Shown here piece after piece: positions 1 through 9,022 of a DNA stretch of 64,000 nucleotides. Location: NCBI GenBank assembly GCA_016432265.1, contig CP066681.1, positions 372,001 through 436,000 of the forward strand, read 5' to 3'. The translations under genes and the position numbers were made by a program. The notes below the pieces were generated by a model. That model made no database searches, was not told the origin of the DNA, and was given only the letters and a program-made list of their open reading frames with translations. Within the stretch, counting starts at the first letter, position 1. The number at the start of each line of letters is the position of its first letter. The stretch is from Micavibrio aeruginosavorus. Its GTDB lineage: Bacteria > Pseudomonadota > Alphaproteobacteria > Micavibrionales > Micavibrionaceae.

Positions 1-735
<735 letters not shown>

Positions 736-800
736 ATAATTTGACATATTGTCAATTTTACCTTATCCTCCCCGCTGTTGTTTTCAGGGAGGGAATCGCC

Positions 801-1049
801 ATGAACGAAACCGTATACCATCATATCGATATTACCATCGATTCAGGATTGCCGACCCCGGGCGTGAAAGACGTCGCCGAGGTGTTTGGGGCCTCGGCCC
901 GGCAGATGGATCATGAATTCGGCGTCAAACCCATTAGCCCCAGTCAGGGTGTTTATCGCGTGGGTGCGACGGGTGCGGGTGCCCAGCAGATCAAATCCGG
1001 GCCACAGGGGCATAACGCCCATGTCAGCCCTGATTTCTATCTGCGCTAA
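801..1049 (+). CDS. Small hypothetical protein, 82 aa
   Basis: Not recognised. The ATG at 801 is chosen over an in-frame upstream start at 741 because a purine-rich ribosome binding site (GGGAGGGA) sits just before it. The product begins MNETVYHHIDITIDSG and ends HVSPDFYLR; it is soluble, has no signal peptide or membrane segment, and has a Gly-rich middle (VGATGAGAQQIKSG). It lies between guaB and an acetyltransferase gene on the same strand, 8 bases before the latter, so the two may be co-transcribed. No function can be inferred from the sequence. Confidence 0.6.
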   Translation: MNETVYHHIDITIDSGLPTPGVKDVAEVFGASARQMDHEFGVKPISPSQGVYRVGATGAGAQQIKSGPQGHNAHVSPDFYLR

Positions 1050-1057
1050 CGCTGTCC

Positions 1058-1594
1058 ATGCCGTTTACTATCCGTTCTGCTGCGCCTGATGACGCTGCTG
1101 CGCTCGCGCGTATCCATATCGCAGGCTGGCGCGCCAGCTATACCGGGCTTGTCGAAAAATCTTTCCTTGATGCGCTTGATGAAACGCAGCGCACGCAGGA
1201 TTGGGTCAAATGGCTTTCTGAAGGCGTGGAAGCGCTGCTGGCGCATGACGGTAACGGCAATCCCGCCGGGTTCGTCTCTTTCAACCGCCTGATGACGCCG
1301 CCGCCAGGCATGTCGCCCGTGCGTCCGCTTTATACGTCGGAAATTCTGGCGATCTATATCCTGCCTGATTACTGGCGGCAGGGGCTGGGTCAGCAGTTAA
1401 TGCGTGCGGCGGCGGCGCGTCTCAAGGAAAAGAAACATAAATCACTTTGCTTGTGGGTGCTGGAAAGGAATGCGCGTGGCAATGCCTTCTACAAGGCGCT
1501 GGGCGGCCAGCGCTGCGGCAAGAAGAACGTGATCATCGGCAATCAGAAGCTGGCCGATGTCTGTTATGGCTGGCGGGACACTTCAATAATTTAA
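1058..1594 (+). CDS. GNAT-family N-acetyltransferase
   Basis: A 178-residue single-domain protein that should transfer an acetyl group from acetyl-CoA to an amine. The N-terminus (FTIRSAAPDDAAALARIHIAGWRASYTGL) matches the usual GNAT opening, and motif A is visible around residues 90-110 (ILAIYILPDYWRQGLGQQLM, with the R/Q-x-x-G-x-G acetyl-CoA loop). The C-terminal NAFYKALGG motif is also typical. The substrate cannot be assigned. Its stop overlaps the end of the convergent oxidoreductase gene by four bases, leaving no room for an independent terminator between them. Confidence 0.88.
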   Translation: MPFTIRSAAPDDAAALARIHIAGWRASYTGLVEKSFLDALDETQRTQDWVKWLSEGVEALLAHDGNGNPAGFVSFNRLMTPPPGMSPVRPLYTSEILAIYILPDYWRQGLGQQLMRAAAARLKEKKHKSLCLWVLERNARGNAFYKALGGQRCGKKNVIIGNQKLADVCYGWRDTSII

Positions 1595-2655
1595 GCCGCC
1601 TTCTCCATAAACGGATAATCGGTGTAACCTTCCACTGTGCCTTTGTAGAAACTTTCCGGGCGCGCTGCATTTAATGGCGCACCGGTTTTGAATCGTTTCA
1701 CCAGATCGGGATTGGCGATGAACGGCACACCAAACGCCACTGCGTCCAGCAATCCGTCATTCAGCACTTTTTGCGCACGGGAGAAATCATAGGCATCGTT
1801 CCCGACCATCACGCCATTATAAGCCCGGCGCATGGCCGTGGTCACGGTGAGTGGCAAGTTTGAAGTTTCGCGCACATGCAGGAAGGCAAGATCGTGTTTG
1901 TTCAGTTCCTTCGCGGCATAAGTGAATGTGCCCTCCAGATTGCTGTCATGCATACTTTGGTAGCCATTCATGGGAGAGAGGCGCAATCCTGTGCGCTCGG
2001 GCCCGATGGCGGCGGTGACCGCTTCGACAACCTCGATCAGGAAGCGTGCTCGATTCTGAACCGATCCGCCATATTCGTCGGTGCGGACGTTTGAGCCATC
2101 GCGCAGGAACTGATCGATCAGATAGCCGTTTGCTCCGTGAATTTCGACGCCGTCGAACCCGGCAGCCATCGCGCGGATGGCGGCTTTCTGGTAATCGTCA
2201 ATGGTGTCCTGAATTTCGTCTTTGGTCAGCGCATGTGGGATGACATAAGGTTTATTGCCCTCAAGCGAGCGGGCCACACCCTCGGCGGCGATAGCAGAAG
2301 CCGATACCGGCAATTGACCGTCGAGAAAGTCAGGGTGCGATAACCGCCCCATATGCCAGAGTTGCAGAACGATGTACCCTCCGGCTTCATGGACGGCTCT
2401 GGTGATGTGTGCCCAGCCTTTCTCCTGTGCGGCGGTGTAGATTGCGGGCGCGTTCTTCCAGCCATACCCTATCGGGGAAATGGCGGTGGCTTCGCTGATA
2501 ATCAGCCCGGCGCTGGCGCGTTGCCTGTAATATTCCGCCATCAGATCGTTGGGGATACGGGATTCCCCGGCCCGCGCACGGGTTAGCGGGGCCATCCAGA
2601 TGCGGTTTTTTAGGGACAAGGCCCCGGCTTTTATGGGGTCGAACAGGGTGGGCAT
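1591..2655 (-). CDS. Old Yellow Enzyme family NADH:flavin oxidoreductase (NemA-like)
   Basis: A 354-residue FMN-dependent ene-reductase that reduces activated C=C bonds or nitro compounds with NAD(P)H. Diagnostic stretches run in family order: LFDPIKAGALSLKNRIWMAPLTRARA at the N-terminus, GLIISEATAISPIGYGW, QLWHMGRLSHPDF, the barrel segment DGVEIHGANGYLIDQFLRDGSN (His/Asn ligands of the substrate carbonyl) and the C-terminal phosphate-binding region FGVPFIANPDLVKRF. Full length for the N-ethylmaleimide reductase / xenobiotic reductase group. It is transcribed divergently from rsmB with about 80 bases between them. The physiological substrate is unknown. Confidence 0.93.
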   Translation of the reverse strand: MPTLFDPIKAGALSLKNRIWMAPLTRARAGESRIPNDLMAEYYRQRASAGLIISEATAISPIGYGWKNAPAIYTAAQEKGWAHITRAVHEAGGYIVLQLWHMGRLSHPDFLDGQLPVSASAIAAEGVARSLEGNKPYVIPHALTKDEIQDTIDDYQKAAIRAMAAGFDGVEIHGANGYLIDQFLRDGSNVRTDEYGGSVQNRARFLIEVVEAVTAAIGPERTGLRLSPMNGYQSMHDSNLEGTFTYAAKELNKHDLAFLHVRETSNLPLTVTTAMRRAYNGVMVGNDAYDFSRAQKVLNDGLLDAVAFGVPFIANPDLVKRFKTGAPLNAARPESFYKGTVEGYTDYPFMEKAA

Positions 2656-2735
2656 GGTGTTCTTAAGTCTCCTTTTACCCTAACCATCTAGAACAGTGGC
2701 GTATCCCCGGCAACCCTGATATAACCCGCCTCATC

Positions 2736-4058
2736 ATGTTGCCCTCTGCCCGTGTACAAACAGCGATTGATCTTCTGGAAAAAACTGGTGCCAGCCGCAT
2801 CCCGATGGATTCTACCATCGGCGATTACATGCGCCACCGTAAATATATAGGTTCCAAAGACCGCGCCAGCATCGTCGAGCGCGTTTATGCGATAGAACGC
2901 GCGCGCGCGCGGCTGGGATGGTGGCTTGGGCATGCCGGGGCGCCTGATACCGCCCGCAACCGAATGATGGCATGGCTGGTATTGGCCGAAGGCGAAGGGC
3001 TGAACGCCATCGACAAACTGTGTGATGGTAGCAAGTACGCGCCGGAGCCTTTGCAGGATGACGAGAAGGTTTTGATCGAAAGGCTCTCAGGGAAAAAACT
3101 CGACTCTGAAGCCGTGCCGGAATCGGAGCGCGTGGAGTGCCCGCCACAGTGGGAGTCGCGGCTGCGTGATTTCTTCGGCAAGGATTTTAAAATCGAGATG
3201 ACGGCCATGCTTGGCACGGCGCCTTTGGATCTGCGCGTTAACACGCGGTTGATCGACCGCGAGAGTGCGATGCGTGCCCTGGCGGTTGATGGAATTAAGA
3301 CCGACCCGACTGGATTGTCGCCGTGGGGTCTGCGTTGCCGGGGAAAGGCCTATCTTTCCGAGAGCAAGGTTTTTCGCGACGGCATGATTGAAATTCAAGA
3401 CGAAGGATCGCAATTGATTGCTTACGTCGCCGGCGTACAGCCGGGCATGCAGGTGCTGGATTATTGCGCTGGCGCTGGCGGTAAGACGCTGGCGTTGGCG
3501 GCGGCGATGAAAAACAAGGGCCGTATCGTGGCGATGGATATCGCCGAGGGCCGTTTAGAAAAAGCCCGGCCGCGTTTCCGTCGCGCCGGCGTTGCCGATA
3601 TTATCGAGGTACGCGCCCTCTCCGACGAGAAGAACCGCAAATGGCTGCGCCGCCAGAAAGAAAGCTTTGATCTGGTACTGGCCGATGTGCCGTGTAGCGG
3701 CACTGGCACATGGCGGCGCAATCCTGACATGCGCTGGCGTAATTACGGCCCCGGCCTTGATGAACTGCTGGAGACGCAGGCCGATATCCTCGAACGTGTG
3801 GCCAGGGCGGTGAAGCTGGGCGGCAGACTGGTTTATGCGACATGTTCGTTGCTGCCTGACGAGAATGAAAGGCAGATCGAAACCTTTTTGGCGGCTCATC
3901 CAGAGTTTGAGCTTTTGCCGCTTGATCAGGTCTGGGAAGATGGGCAGGCTCCCAGCACTCCTTGTCTGCGCCTGACTCCGTACCGCCACGATACGGACGG
4001 ATTCTTTGCCGCCGTGTTGGTTCGGACGAAGTCCGCTATACCGCAGAATAATGTATAA
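2736..4058 (+). CDS. rsmB: RsmB/NOP-family 16S rRNA (cytosine-C5)-methyltransferase
   Basis: Methylates a cytosine in 16S rRNA using S-adenosylmethionine. The N-terminal half (about residues 1-130) is the helical NusB-like RNA-binding domain. The catalytic half shows the SAM-binding motif VLDYCAGAGGKTLALAA, the catalytic motif DVPCSGTGTWRRNPDMRW, and the second catalytic cysteine in YATCSLLPDENE. Length 440 aa fits the family. A (CG)7 run at 2898-2911 encodes an Arg-Ala stretch in the N-terminal domain. The gene stands alone on the plus strand; target C967 is inferred from family knowledge, and a paralogue with other specificity is possible. Confidence 0.93.
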   Translation: MLPSARVQTAIDLLEKTGASRIPMDSTIGDYMRHRKYIGSKDRASIVERVYAIERARARLGWWLGHAGAPDTARNRMMAWLVLAEGEGLNAIDKLCDGSKYAPEPLQDDEKVLIERLSGKKLDSEAVPESERVECPPQWESRLRDFFGKDFKIEMTAMLGTAPLDLRVNTRLIDRESAMRALAVDGIKTDPTGLSPWGLRCRGKAYLSESKVFRDGMIEIQDEGSQLIAYVAGVQPGMQVLDYCAGAGGKTLALAAAMKNKGRIVAMDIAEGRLEKARPRFRRAGVADIIEVRALSDEKNRKWLRRQKESFDLVLADVPCSGTGTWRRNPDMRWRNYGPGLDELLETQADILERVARAVKLGGRLVYATCSLLPDENERQIETFLAAHPEFELLPLDQVWEDGQAPSTPCLRLTPYRHDTDGFFAAVLVRTKSAIPQNNV

Positions 4059-4090
4059 CTATTTGATTTATAACAATAAATTATGGTTTC

Positions 4091-4138
4091 TTGACATTTC
4101 CTGCCGTCAGGAGCTTGTTAACGCCTTCTGGCTATAAT
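4091..4138 (+). promoter_or_regulatory. Possible promoter region before the 4173 gene
   Basis: A consensus -35 hexamer TTGACA (4091-4096) and a consensus -10 hexamer TATAAT (4133-4138) are both present, but they are 36 bases apart and cannot form one promoter together. TTGACA could pair with the weak TTGTTA at 4115-4120 (18-base spacing). The intervening CCTGCCGTCAGG is partly palindromic. Confidence 0.3.
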
Positions 4139-4172
4139 GAGTTAGCGTAATGACGAGAGTGAGTACCAAGGG

Positions 4173-4874
4173 ATGATTCCCGATTTATTGAAAGCGTTTC
4201 AGGGTTTAGATCAGCCCGCCCGCCGGCAAAAACTGCAGGATGAAGGTTATATCCGACTTCCAGACTCCAGCGGGCTTTGCTCTGTCTATCACCAGCCAGA
4301 TAAAAAAACTGTTCTGCGTTTTTCTATGCGGCCGGAAATGGCTGAACTGACGAGCAGATATTTTATGCAGAATCCGGATAATCCGTACTTGCCTCGTGTC
4401 TATGCTCATGGACCTCTGAGCGGAGGAAAGTATATCTGCGTGATGGAGAAGTTAACATCCTTGCAGGAGCTGGATGAAGAGGAAGGAATAGATCTGGTCG
4501 GTCAGGCCCGGGCCATTGCTACGTTTCCTTTTGGTGATTCCATACATCGGGCTGCGCACCGGGGATTGGCTCAGGAAGATAAATTTCTGGAGGCTATGCT
4601 CGTTCTTGCTAATTGCGCTAAAGAATCTTTTAGGAATCCTTCCAGCAGGAATGAATGCCTGTTTCCTGACCGCAGTGTCAGCGGGGTCATGTACCGCCGG
4701 GGAAAAAACGGGTTACCCACCCCGGTTCTGGTCGATACGCTGACCTACACTGCGCCTTCTCGTGAACTGGAAAGCCAGCTTGAAGGTATTTTTACCCGTT
4801 TGCACAGGTTTGAGTTGTTGGAACGTAGAAGAACCCTTGCGGGATACCGCAAGGGTTCTTGTGAACCTGCCTAG
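4173..4874 (+). CDS. Hypothetical protein with degenerate protein-kinase-like pattern, 233 aa
   Basis: No family can be named with certainty. The N-terminal half resembles a kinase N-lobe: a beta-strand pair ending TVLRFSMRPEMAELTSRYFM, then NPYLPRVYAHGPLSGGKYICVMEKL, which has the hydrophobic-hinge look of eukaryotic-like and phage kinases. Further on, NECLFPDRSVSGVMYRRG followed by TPVLVDTLTY sits where such kinases carry the catalytic D-x-H-x-x-N loop and the metal-binding DFG/DP motif, but the canonical His and Asn are missing. It could therefore be a pseudokinase or an unrelated fold. The start is supported by an AAGGG site at -5. A perfect hairpin lies inside its last codons. It faces metE convergently. 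Confidence 0.6.
   Translation: MIPDLLKAFQGLDQPARRQKLQDEGYIRLPDSSGLCSVYHQPDKKTVLRFSMRPEMAELTSRYFMQNPDNPYLPRVYAHGPLSGGKYICVMEKLTSLQELDEEEGIDLVGQARAIATFPFGDSIHRAAHRGLAQEDKFLEAMLVLANCAKESFRNPSSRNECLFPDRSVSGVMYRRGKNGLPTPVLVDTLTYTAPSRELESQLEGIFTRLHRFELLERRRTLAGYRKGSCEPA
4829..4860. terminator. Perfect 14-bp hairpin between convergent genes
   Basis: AAGAACCCTTGCGG (4829-4842), loop GATA, then the exact complement (4847-4860). The stem ends in TTCTT on either strand, so it may act as a bidirectional terminator for the 4173 gene and metE even without a long T-run. It is unusual in lying within the final codons of the plus-strand gene, whose stop is at 4872-4874. Confidence 0.6.
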
Positions 4875-4880
4875 AATAAT

Positions 4881-7175
4881 TCAAGCGGCAGCTTTTTTCC
4901 GTTTCTCGCGCAAGCCTTTGGCAGCCTTGACCAGGTTGGTCAGCGAAGGTTCCACCTCGGCCCAGCCCCGCGTTTTCAGGCCACAATCGGGGTTAACCCA
5001 GAGTTGGTCGGAAGGAATGACCTTTTCCGCCTTTTCCAGCAGACCTGTCATCTCTTCGGCTGAGGGGACGCGTGGCGAATGGATATCCCAGACACCGGGG
5101 CCGATTTCGTTCGGATATTTGTAGGACACAAATGCATTTAGTAATTCCATCTGCGAGCGCGATGTCTCAATCGAAATCACGTCAGCGTCCATCGCACCCA
5201 CAGAGTCGATAATGTCGTTGAATTCCGAGTAGCACATATGGGTGTGGATCTGGGTTTCATCCTTGACGCTGCAGGAAGAGAGTTTGAATGCTTCGACCGC
5301 CCATGCAAGGTAAGTCTTCCAGTCCGCCCGGCGCAAAGGCAAGCCTTCGCGAATAGCCGGTTCGTCGATCTGTATGACGCGGATCCCGGCCTTTTCCAGA
5401 TCGCTGACTTCATCACGGATGGCCAGAGCGATTTGCCGTGCGGTTTGTGAACGCGGCTGATCGTCGCGCACGAACGACCATTGCAGAATGGTGATCGGCC
5501 CGGTCAGCATGCCCTTCATCGGCTTGGCTGTGAGGGACTGGGCGTAACTGCTCCATTTCACCGTCATGGGTGCCGGGCGGGACACATCGCCGAAAATCAC
5601 AGGCGGCTTGACACAGCGCGAACCATAGGACTGTACCCAGCCGTTTCTGGTGAAGGTAAAGCCCTCCAGTTGTTCCCCGAAATATTCAACCATGTCGTTA
5701 CGTTCGGCTTCGCCATGAACCAGAACGTCCATATCGATTTTTTCTTGAAACCGCACGACATGCTCGATTTCTTTTTTCATGGCCGTTTCATAGGCGGCAG
5801 TTTCAATGCTGCCTTTTTTGAAATCGGCCCGGGCCTTGCGGATGTTTTCGGTCTGCGGGAACGAGCCGATTGATGTCGTTGGGAAAGTCGGCAGTTTCAA
5901 TGCTGCCTGTTGTTTGATACGGCGCACAGGGAAGGGGCTTTGACGGCTGGCCATAGCCGGCGTAATCGCCTTGATGGCTGCTTGCACAGCCTGGTTATGT
6001 ATACGCGCGGATGTTTTGCGATCCTGTGCCACGGCATCACTGGCCTTCAGAGCCTCTGCTATCGCGCCACGCCCTTCATTCAGGCCTTTGGCGATGGTGG
6101 CGACCTCGGCCAGTTTTTGCCTGGCGAAGGCCATCCAGCTTTTGATCTGCGGATCAAGGGTCGTTTCCTGATCGAGATCGTTCGGTGTATGCAAGAGCGA
6201 GCAACTGGTCGAGACAATGACGCGATCCTTGCCCAGAGCCTTGACAGCTTTCTCGGCGACATCAAGCGAGGCTCTTAAGTCGTTCTTCCAGATGTTACGT
6301 CCGTCAATCAGGCCGAGCGATAAAATCTTGTCCGCCGGCAATTTCGGTAAAACGCTTTCCAATTGATCCGGTGCGCGTTTCAGATCGATATGCAGGCCGT
6401 TGACGGGCAGGGATACAGCAAGATCGGTATTGTCGCGCAGACCGTCAAAGTAAGTCGTAATTATAATATTGAGGTCTGGGACGGCTGCGCGAATCATTTT
6501 ATAGGCCGTTTTATAGGCATCCTTGTAACGATCTTCGAGATCAAGAACCAGGGCTGGTTCGTCTATCTGCACGAAACGTGCGCCAAGGCTCTGCAATTTT
6601 TTCAGGGCCTCGATATAAACGGCGACGATGCCGGGCACCAAGGTGCAACGACAGTCCGTAAAGTCTGCCGTCTTTTTGGCGATGATCAGAAATGTCATCG
6701 GCCCGACCAAAACCGGACGGGTTTCAATCCCGGCCGCTTTCGCTTCCTGATATTCGTCAAACGGTTTGTTGCTGGATAGCGTGAAAGTTTGCCCTTTTTG
6801 CAGTTCCGGCACGATATAGTGGTAGTTGGTGTCGAACCACTTGCTCATGTCCATGGCGGTAACCTGCGCATTGCCGCGCGCCATGGCGAAATATGTCTGG
6901 CTGTCGATATTGCCGCCTCTCCAGTTGTAACGCGGCGGCACCGTGCCCAGGAGCGCACATGTATCCAGCACGTGATCATAGAAAGAGAAGTCGTTCGAGG
7001 GGATATGTGTGATCCCGGCTTCCTTTTGCATCGTCCAGTGACGAAGGCGCAGGGTACGGGCCGTATCCTGCAGATCGGCCTCGCTGGCGGCCCCTTTCCA
7101 GTAGGCCTCGATTGTTTTTTTCAGTTCACGCTGTACGCCGACCCGGGGGAACCCGAGAGAAGAAGTGGTCACCAT
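4881..7175 (-). CDS. metE: Cobalamin-independent methionine synthase
   Basis: Transfers the methyl group of 5-methyltetrahydropteroyltri-glutamate to homocysteine to form methionine, without B12. Length 764 aa is standard. Visible features are the N-terminal SLGFPRVGVQRELKKTIEAYWKG, the folate-binding region GPMTFLIIAKK, the C-terminal barrel start TTSIGSFPQTENIRKAR, the zinc/homocysteine segment HGEAERNDMVEYFGEQLEGF, and THMCYSEFNDII with a zinc Cys; the last zinc Cys is in VNPDCGLKTRGW. An AAGGAG site lies at 7185-7190. It follows metF by 63 bases, so methyl donor synthesis and use are co-transcribed. Confidence 0.98.
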   Translation of the reverse strand: MVTTSSLGFPRVGVQRELKKTIEAYWKGAASEADLQDTARTLRLRHWTMQKEAGITHIPSNDFSFYDHVLDTCALLGTVPPRYNWRGGNIDSQTYFAMARGNAQVTAMDMSKWFDTNYHYIVPELQKGQTFTLSSNKPFDEYQEAKAAGIETRPVLVGPMTFLIIAKKTADFTDCRCTLVPGIVAVYIEALKKLQSLGARFVQIDEPALVLDLEDRYKDAYKTAYKMIRAAVPDLNIIITTYFDGLRDNTDLAVSLPVNGLHIDLKRAPDQLESVLPKLPADKILSLGLIDGRNIWKNDLRASLDVAEKAVKALGKDRVIVSTSCSLLHTPNDLDQETTLDPQIKSWMAFARQKLAEVATIAKGLNEGRGAIAEALKASDAVAQDRKTSARIHNQAVQAAIKAITPAMASRQSPFPVRRIKQQAALKLPTFPTTSIGSFPQTENIRKARADFKKGSIETAAYETAMKKEIEHVVRFQEKIDMDVLVHGEAERNDMVEYFGEQLEGFTFTRNGWVQSYGSRCVKPPVIFGDVSRPAPMTVKWSSYAQSLTAKPMKGMLTGPITILQWSFVRDDQPRSQTARQIALAIRDEVSDLEKAGIRVIQIDEPAIREGLPLRRADWKTYLAWAVEAFKLSSCSVKDETQIHTHMCYSEFNDIIDSVGAMDADVISIETSRSQMELLNAFVSYKYPNEIGPGVWDIHSPRVPSAEEMTGLLEKAEKVIPSDQLWVNPDCGLKTRGWAEVEPSLTNLVKAAKGLREKRKKAAA

Positions 7176-7212
7176 GATGTTATGCTCCTTGCCTGTCTTG
7201 AGCCTTAAGTAA

Positions 7213-7230
7213 CCCTGCCTAATGGCAGGG
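7213..7230 (-). promoter_or_regulatory. Small hairpin in the metF-metE gap
   Basis: CCCTGCC-TAAT-GGCAGGG (7 bp stem, 4-base loop) lies between the metF stop and the metE ribosome binding site. It could be a partial terminator, a mRNA-stability element or an attenuator that sets the metE:metF ratio. No SAM or cobalamin riboswitch core is recognisable around it. Confidence 0.4.
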
Positions 7231-7238
7231 CAGCGATA

Positions 7239-8093
7239 TTAAGGCACAAGCCCCAGCCGCTGGCAAGCGCTGTAAGGCAGGTCGTCATGGTTCAGTGTAT
7301 AGAAGTGAAGGTGTTCGATGCCTCCCCGCCGCACCAGATCCTCGCATTGTGCGCACAGCAGCTCGGTGGCTGCGGCAGCAAAGGCTTCAGGCTGGTTTTT
7401 AAGGGGTTCAAGCCGGGCTTTCAAGCTGTCGGGGATGTGGGCCTGGCAATTCCCGGCAAAGCGGATCATGCGGTCGTAATCCAGCACCGGTATGACGCCG
7501 GGCACAATAGGCGTTGTGATGCCCGCCTTTTCCGTCAGATCCAAAAAACGGTAAAACGCATCATTTTCAAAGAAAAACTGCGTGATTGCTCGGGCGACCC
7601 CGGTGTCGCATTTGCGTTTCAGGTTGCGGATATCGGTAGCAAGATCAGGAGCCTCGGGGTGTTTTTCCGGGTAGGCGCCGACACTGATTTCAAACGGGTG
7701 CAGGGCTCTAAGGCCTTCGATCAGTTCGTTGGCGTAATGGTAATAGTTGAAATCATTGTAATCGAGCGGGGCGTCGACCTTGGGAATGTCGCCGCGTAGC
7801 GCCACGATATGGCGGATATTATTTTGCCAGAGCGCTTCGGCCATCTCTTTCACGTCGTCTTTGGTGGCGTTGATACATGTCATGTGCGCTCCTGTGGGGA
7901 TGCCGGTGCGCATTTGCGCCTTGCCTGCAGTGCCGACCGTCCAGTTGCGGGTTGAGCCGCCCGCCCCGTAAGTGATGGTGATGAACTCGGGTTTTAGCGT
8001 AGCCAGACGGTCGATGCGTTGCCATAGCATTTCTTCGCCCTCGGCGCTCTTGGGCGGGAAAAACTCGAAGCTGACGGAAACCTTGCGATTCAT
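7239..8093 (-). CDS. metF: 5,10-methylenetetrahydrofolate reductase
   Basis: FAD enzyme reducing 5,10-methylene-THF to 5-methyl-THF, the methyl donor of MetE next door. The start MNRKVSVSFEFFPPKSAEGEE at 8093 is preferred: an upstream in-frame start at 8126 would overlap the preceding gene and add a non-conserved Arg/Pro tail. Family signatures are the catalytic Glu in FEFFPP, ITYGAGGSTR, HMTCINATKDD, HIVALRGDIPK, and the C-terminal IEHLHFYTLN. Length 284 aa is normal for the bacterial enzyme. It starts 10 bases after the phosphorylase stop codon, indicating an operon. Confidence 0.97.
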   Translation of the reverse strand: MNRKVSVSFEFFPPKSAEGEEMLWQRIDRLATLKPEFITITYGAGGSTRNWTVGTAGKAQMRTGIPTGAHMTCINATKDDVKEMAEALWQNNIRHIVALRGDIPKVDAPLDYNDFNYYHYANELIEGLRALHPFEISVGAYPEKHPEAPDLATDIRNLKRKCDTGVARAITQFFFENDAFYRFLDLTEKAGITTPIVPGVIPVLDYDRMIRFAGNCQAHIPDSLKARLEPLKNQPEAFAAAATELLCAQCEDLVRRGGIEHLHFYTLNHDDLPYSACQRLGLVP

Positions 8094-8103
8094 ATTTTCT
8101 CGC

Positions 8104-8955
8104 TCAGGCGGCCTTGCCGGCGGCATTGATGTGATAAGCCGAAATGAAAGCGCCCAATGCCGCCGCCATATTGTTTTCCGCCAGTCGCGCCCCGATCAGC
8201 GTTTGCTCGTGGCTGGGTTTTTCAAATCCCATCCCGGCGGCGCGGTTGACGATTGCGGCCAGGCCCACGCATTCCATCCCGCAGTGGCGGGCGAGAATAT
8301 TTTCTGGAACCGTCGACATCCCGACGGCATCGCCGCCTATGGTTTTGACCATGCGGATTTCCGCCGGGGTTTCGAAAGTCGGGCCCAGATGCATGCAGTA
8401 GATGCCCTGATGGACGGTGACACCCTGCGCCGCCGCCCCTTTGACCAGAAGGGTACGCAAGCCATCGTTCCACGCGCCTTCCTGCGAGGGGAAACGCGTG
8501 CCCCAGTCGTCGTCATTCGGCCCCGTCAGGGGGTTGAGCCCCGTCAGGTTGATATGGTCGCTGATCGCCATGAGGCTGCCCGGTTCCAGTGCTTCGTGCA
8601 GGCCGCCTGCGGCATTGGTGATTATAAGCGTTTCAACGCCCAGAGTCTTCAAGGTGCGGATCATTACTTTCAGGGCGTCGGTGCCGACCCCTTCGTACAA
8701 ATGGACGCGGCCTTTGAGGTAATATACCGGAACGTTGCTGACGGTGCCGATTTTTAAACTGCCTTCATGCCCCTCGATCGTTGGTTGCGGGAACCCGGGC
8801 AGAGCGGTGTAGGGGATGCTGGCGACTTCCCCGAGCAGGTCGGCAACAGCGCCCAGACCAGAGCCTAAAATCACCGCCAGACGCGGCATAAGGCCCTGCG
8901 CCCGTTCCCGGATGATGGCGGCGGATTCCTGAATGGATTGATTGAGGCTGGTCAT
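8104..8955 (-). CDS. punA: Purine nucleoside phosphorylase (trimeric, PNP/MTAP family)
   Basis: Splits guanosine, inosine or deoxy forms with phosphate into base plus (deoxy)ribose-1-phosphate. The 283-residue sequence shows VILGSGLGAVADLL (phosphate loop), the GFPQPTIEGHEG and GRVHLYEG strands, ITNAAGGL with NLTGLNPLTGPND, and GPTFETPAEIRMVKTIGGDAVGMSTVPE, which are characteristic of the low-molecular-mass trimeric class. The Asn that reads 6-oxopurines should lie in the AIVNRAAGM segment, favouring guanine/hypoxanthine nucleosides over methylthioadenosine. It lies between a xanthine phosphoribosyltransferase and metF in the leftward operon, supporting a purine salvage role. Confidence 0.94.
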   Translation of the reverse strand: MTSLNQSIQESAAIIRERAQGLMPRLAVILGSGLGAVADLLGEVASIPYTALPGFPQPTIEGHEGSLKIGTVSNVPVYYLKGRVHLYEGVGTDALKVMIRTLKTLGVETLIITNAAGGLHEALEPGSLMAISDHINLTGLNPLTGPNDDDWGTRFPSQEGAWNDGLRTLLVKGAAAQGVTVHQGIYCMHLGPTFETPAEIRMVKTIGGDAVGMSTVPENILARHCGMECVGLAAIVNRAAGMGFEKPSHEQTLIGARLAENNMAAALGAFISAYHINAAGKAA

Positions 8956-9022
8956 GATGCAAGGCCCTTGGAATAAAGAGAAAAGCGCTTGCTATTATGT
9001 ATGGCGGTTTGGCTGCGGCGCG

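Noticed and set aside
2898..2911. A (CG)7 tract as a regulatory or Z-DNA element
   Set aside because: It encodes an Arg-Ala run within rsmB and has no other support.
7176..7238. A SAM or cobalamin riboswitch before metE
   Set aside because: Only a 7-bp hairpin fits in 63 bases; no riboswitch core is visible.
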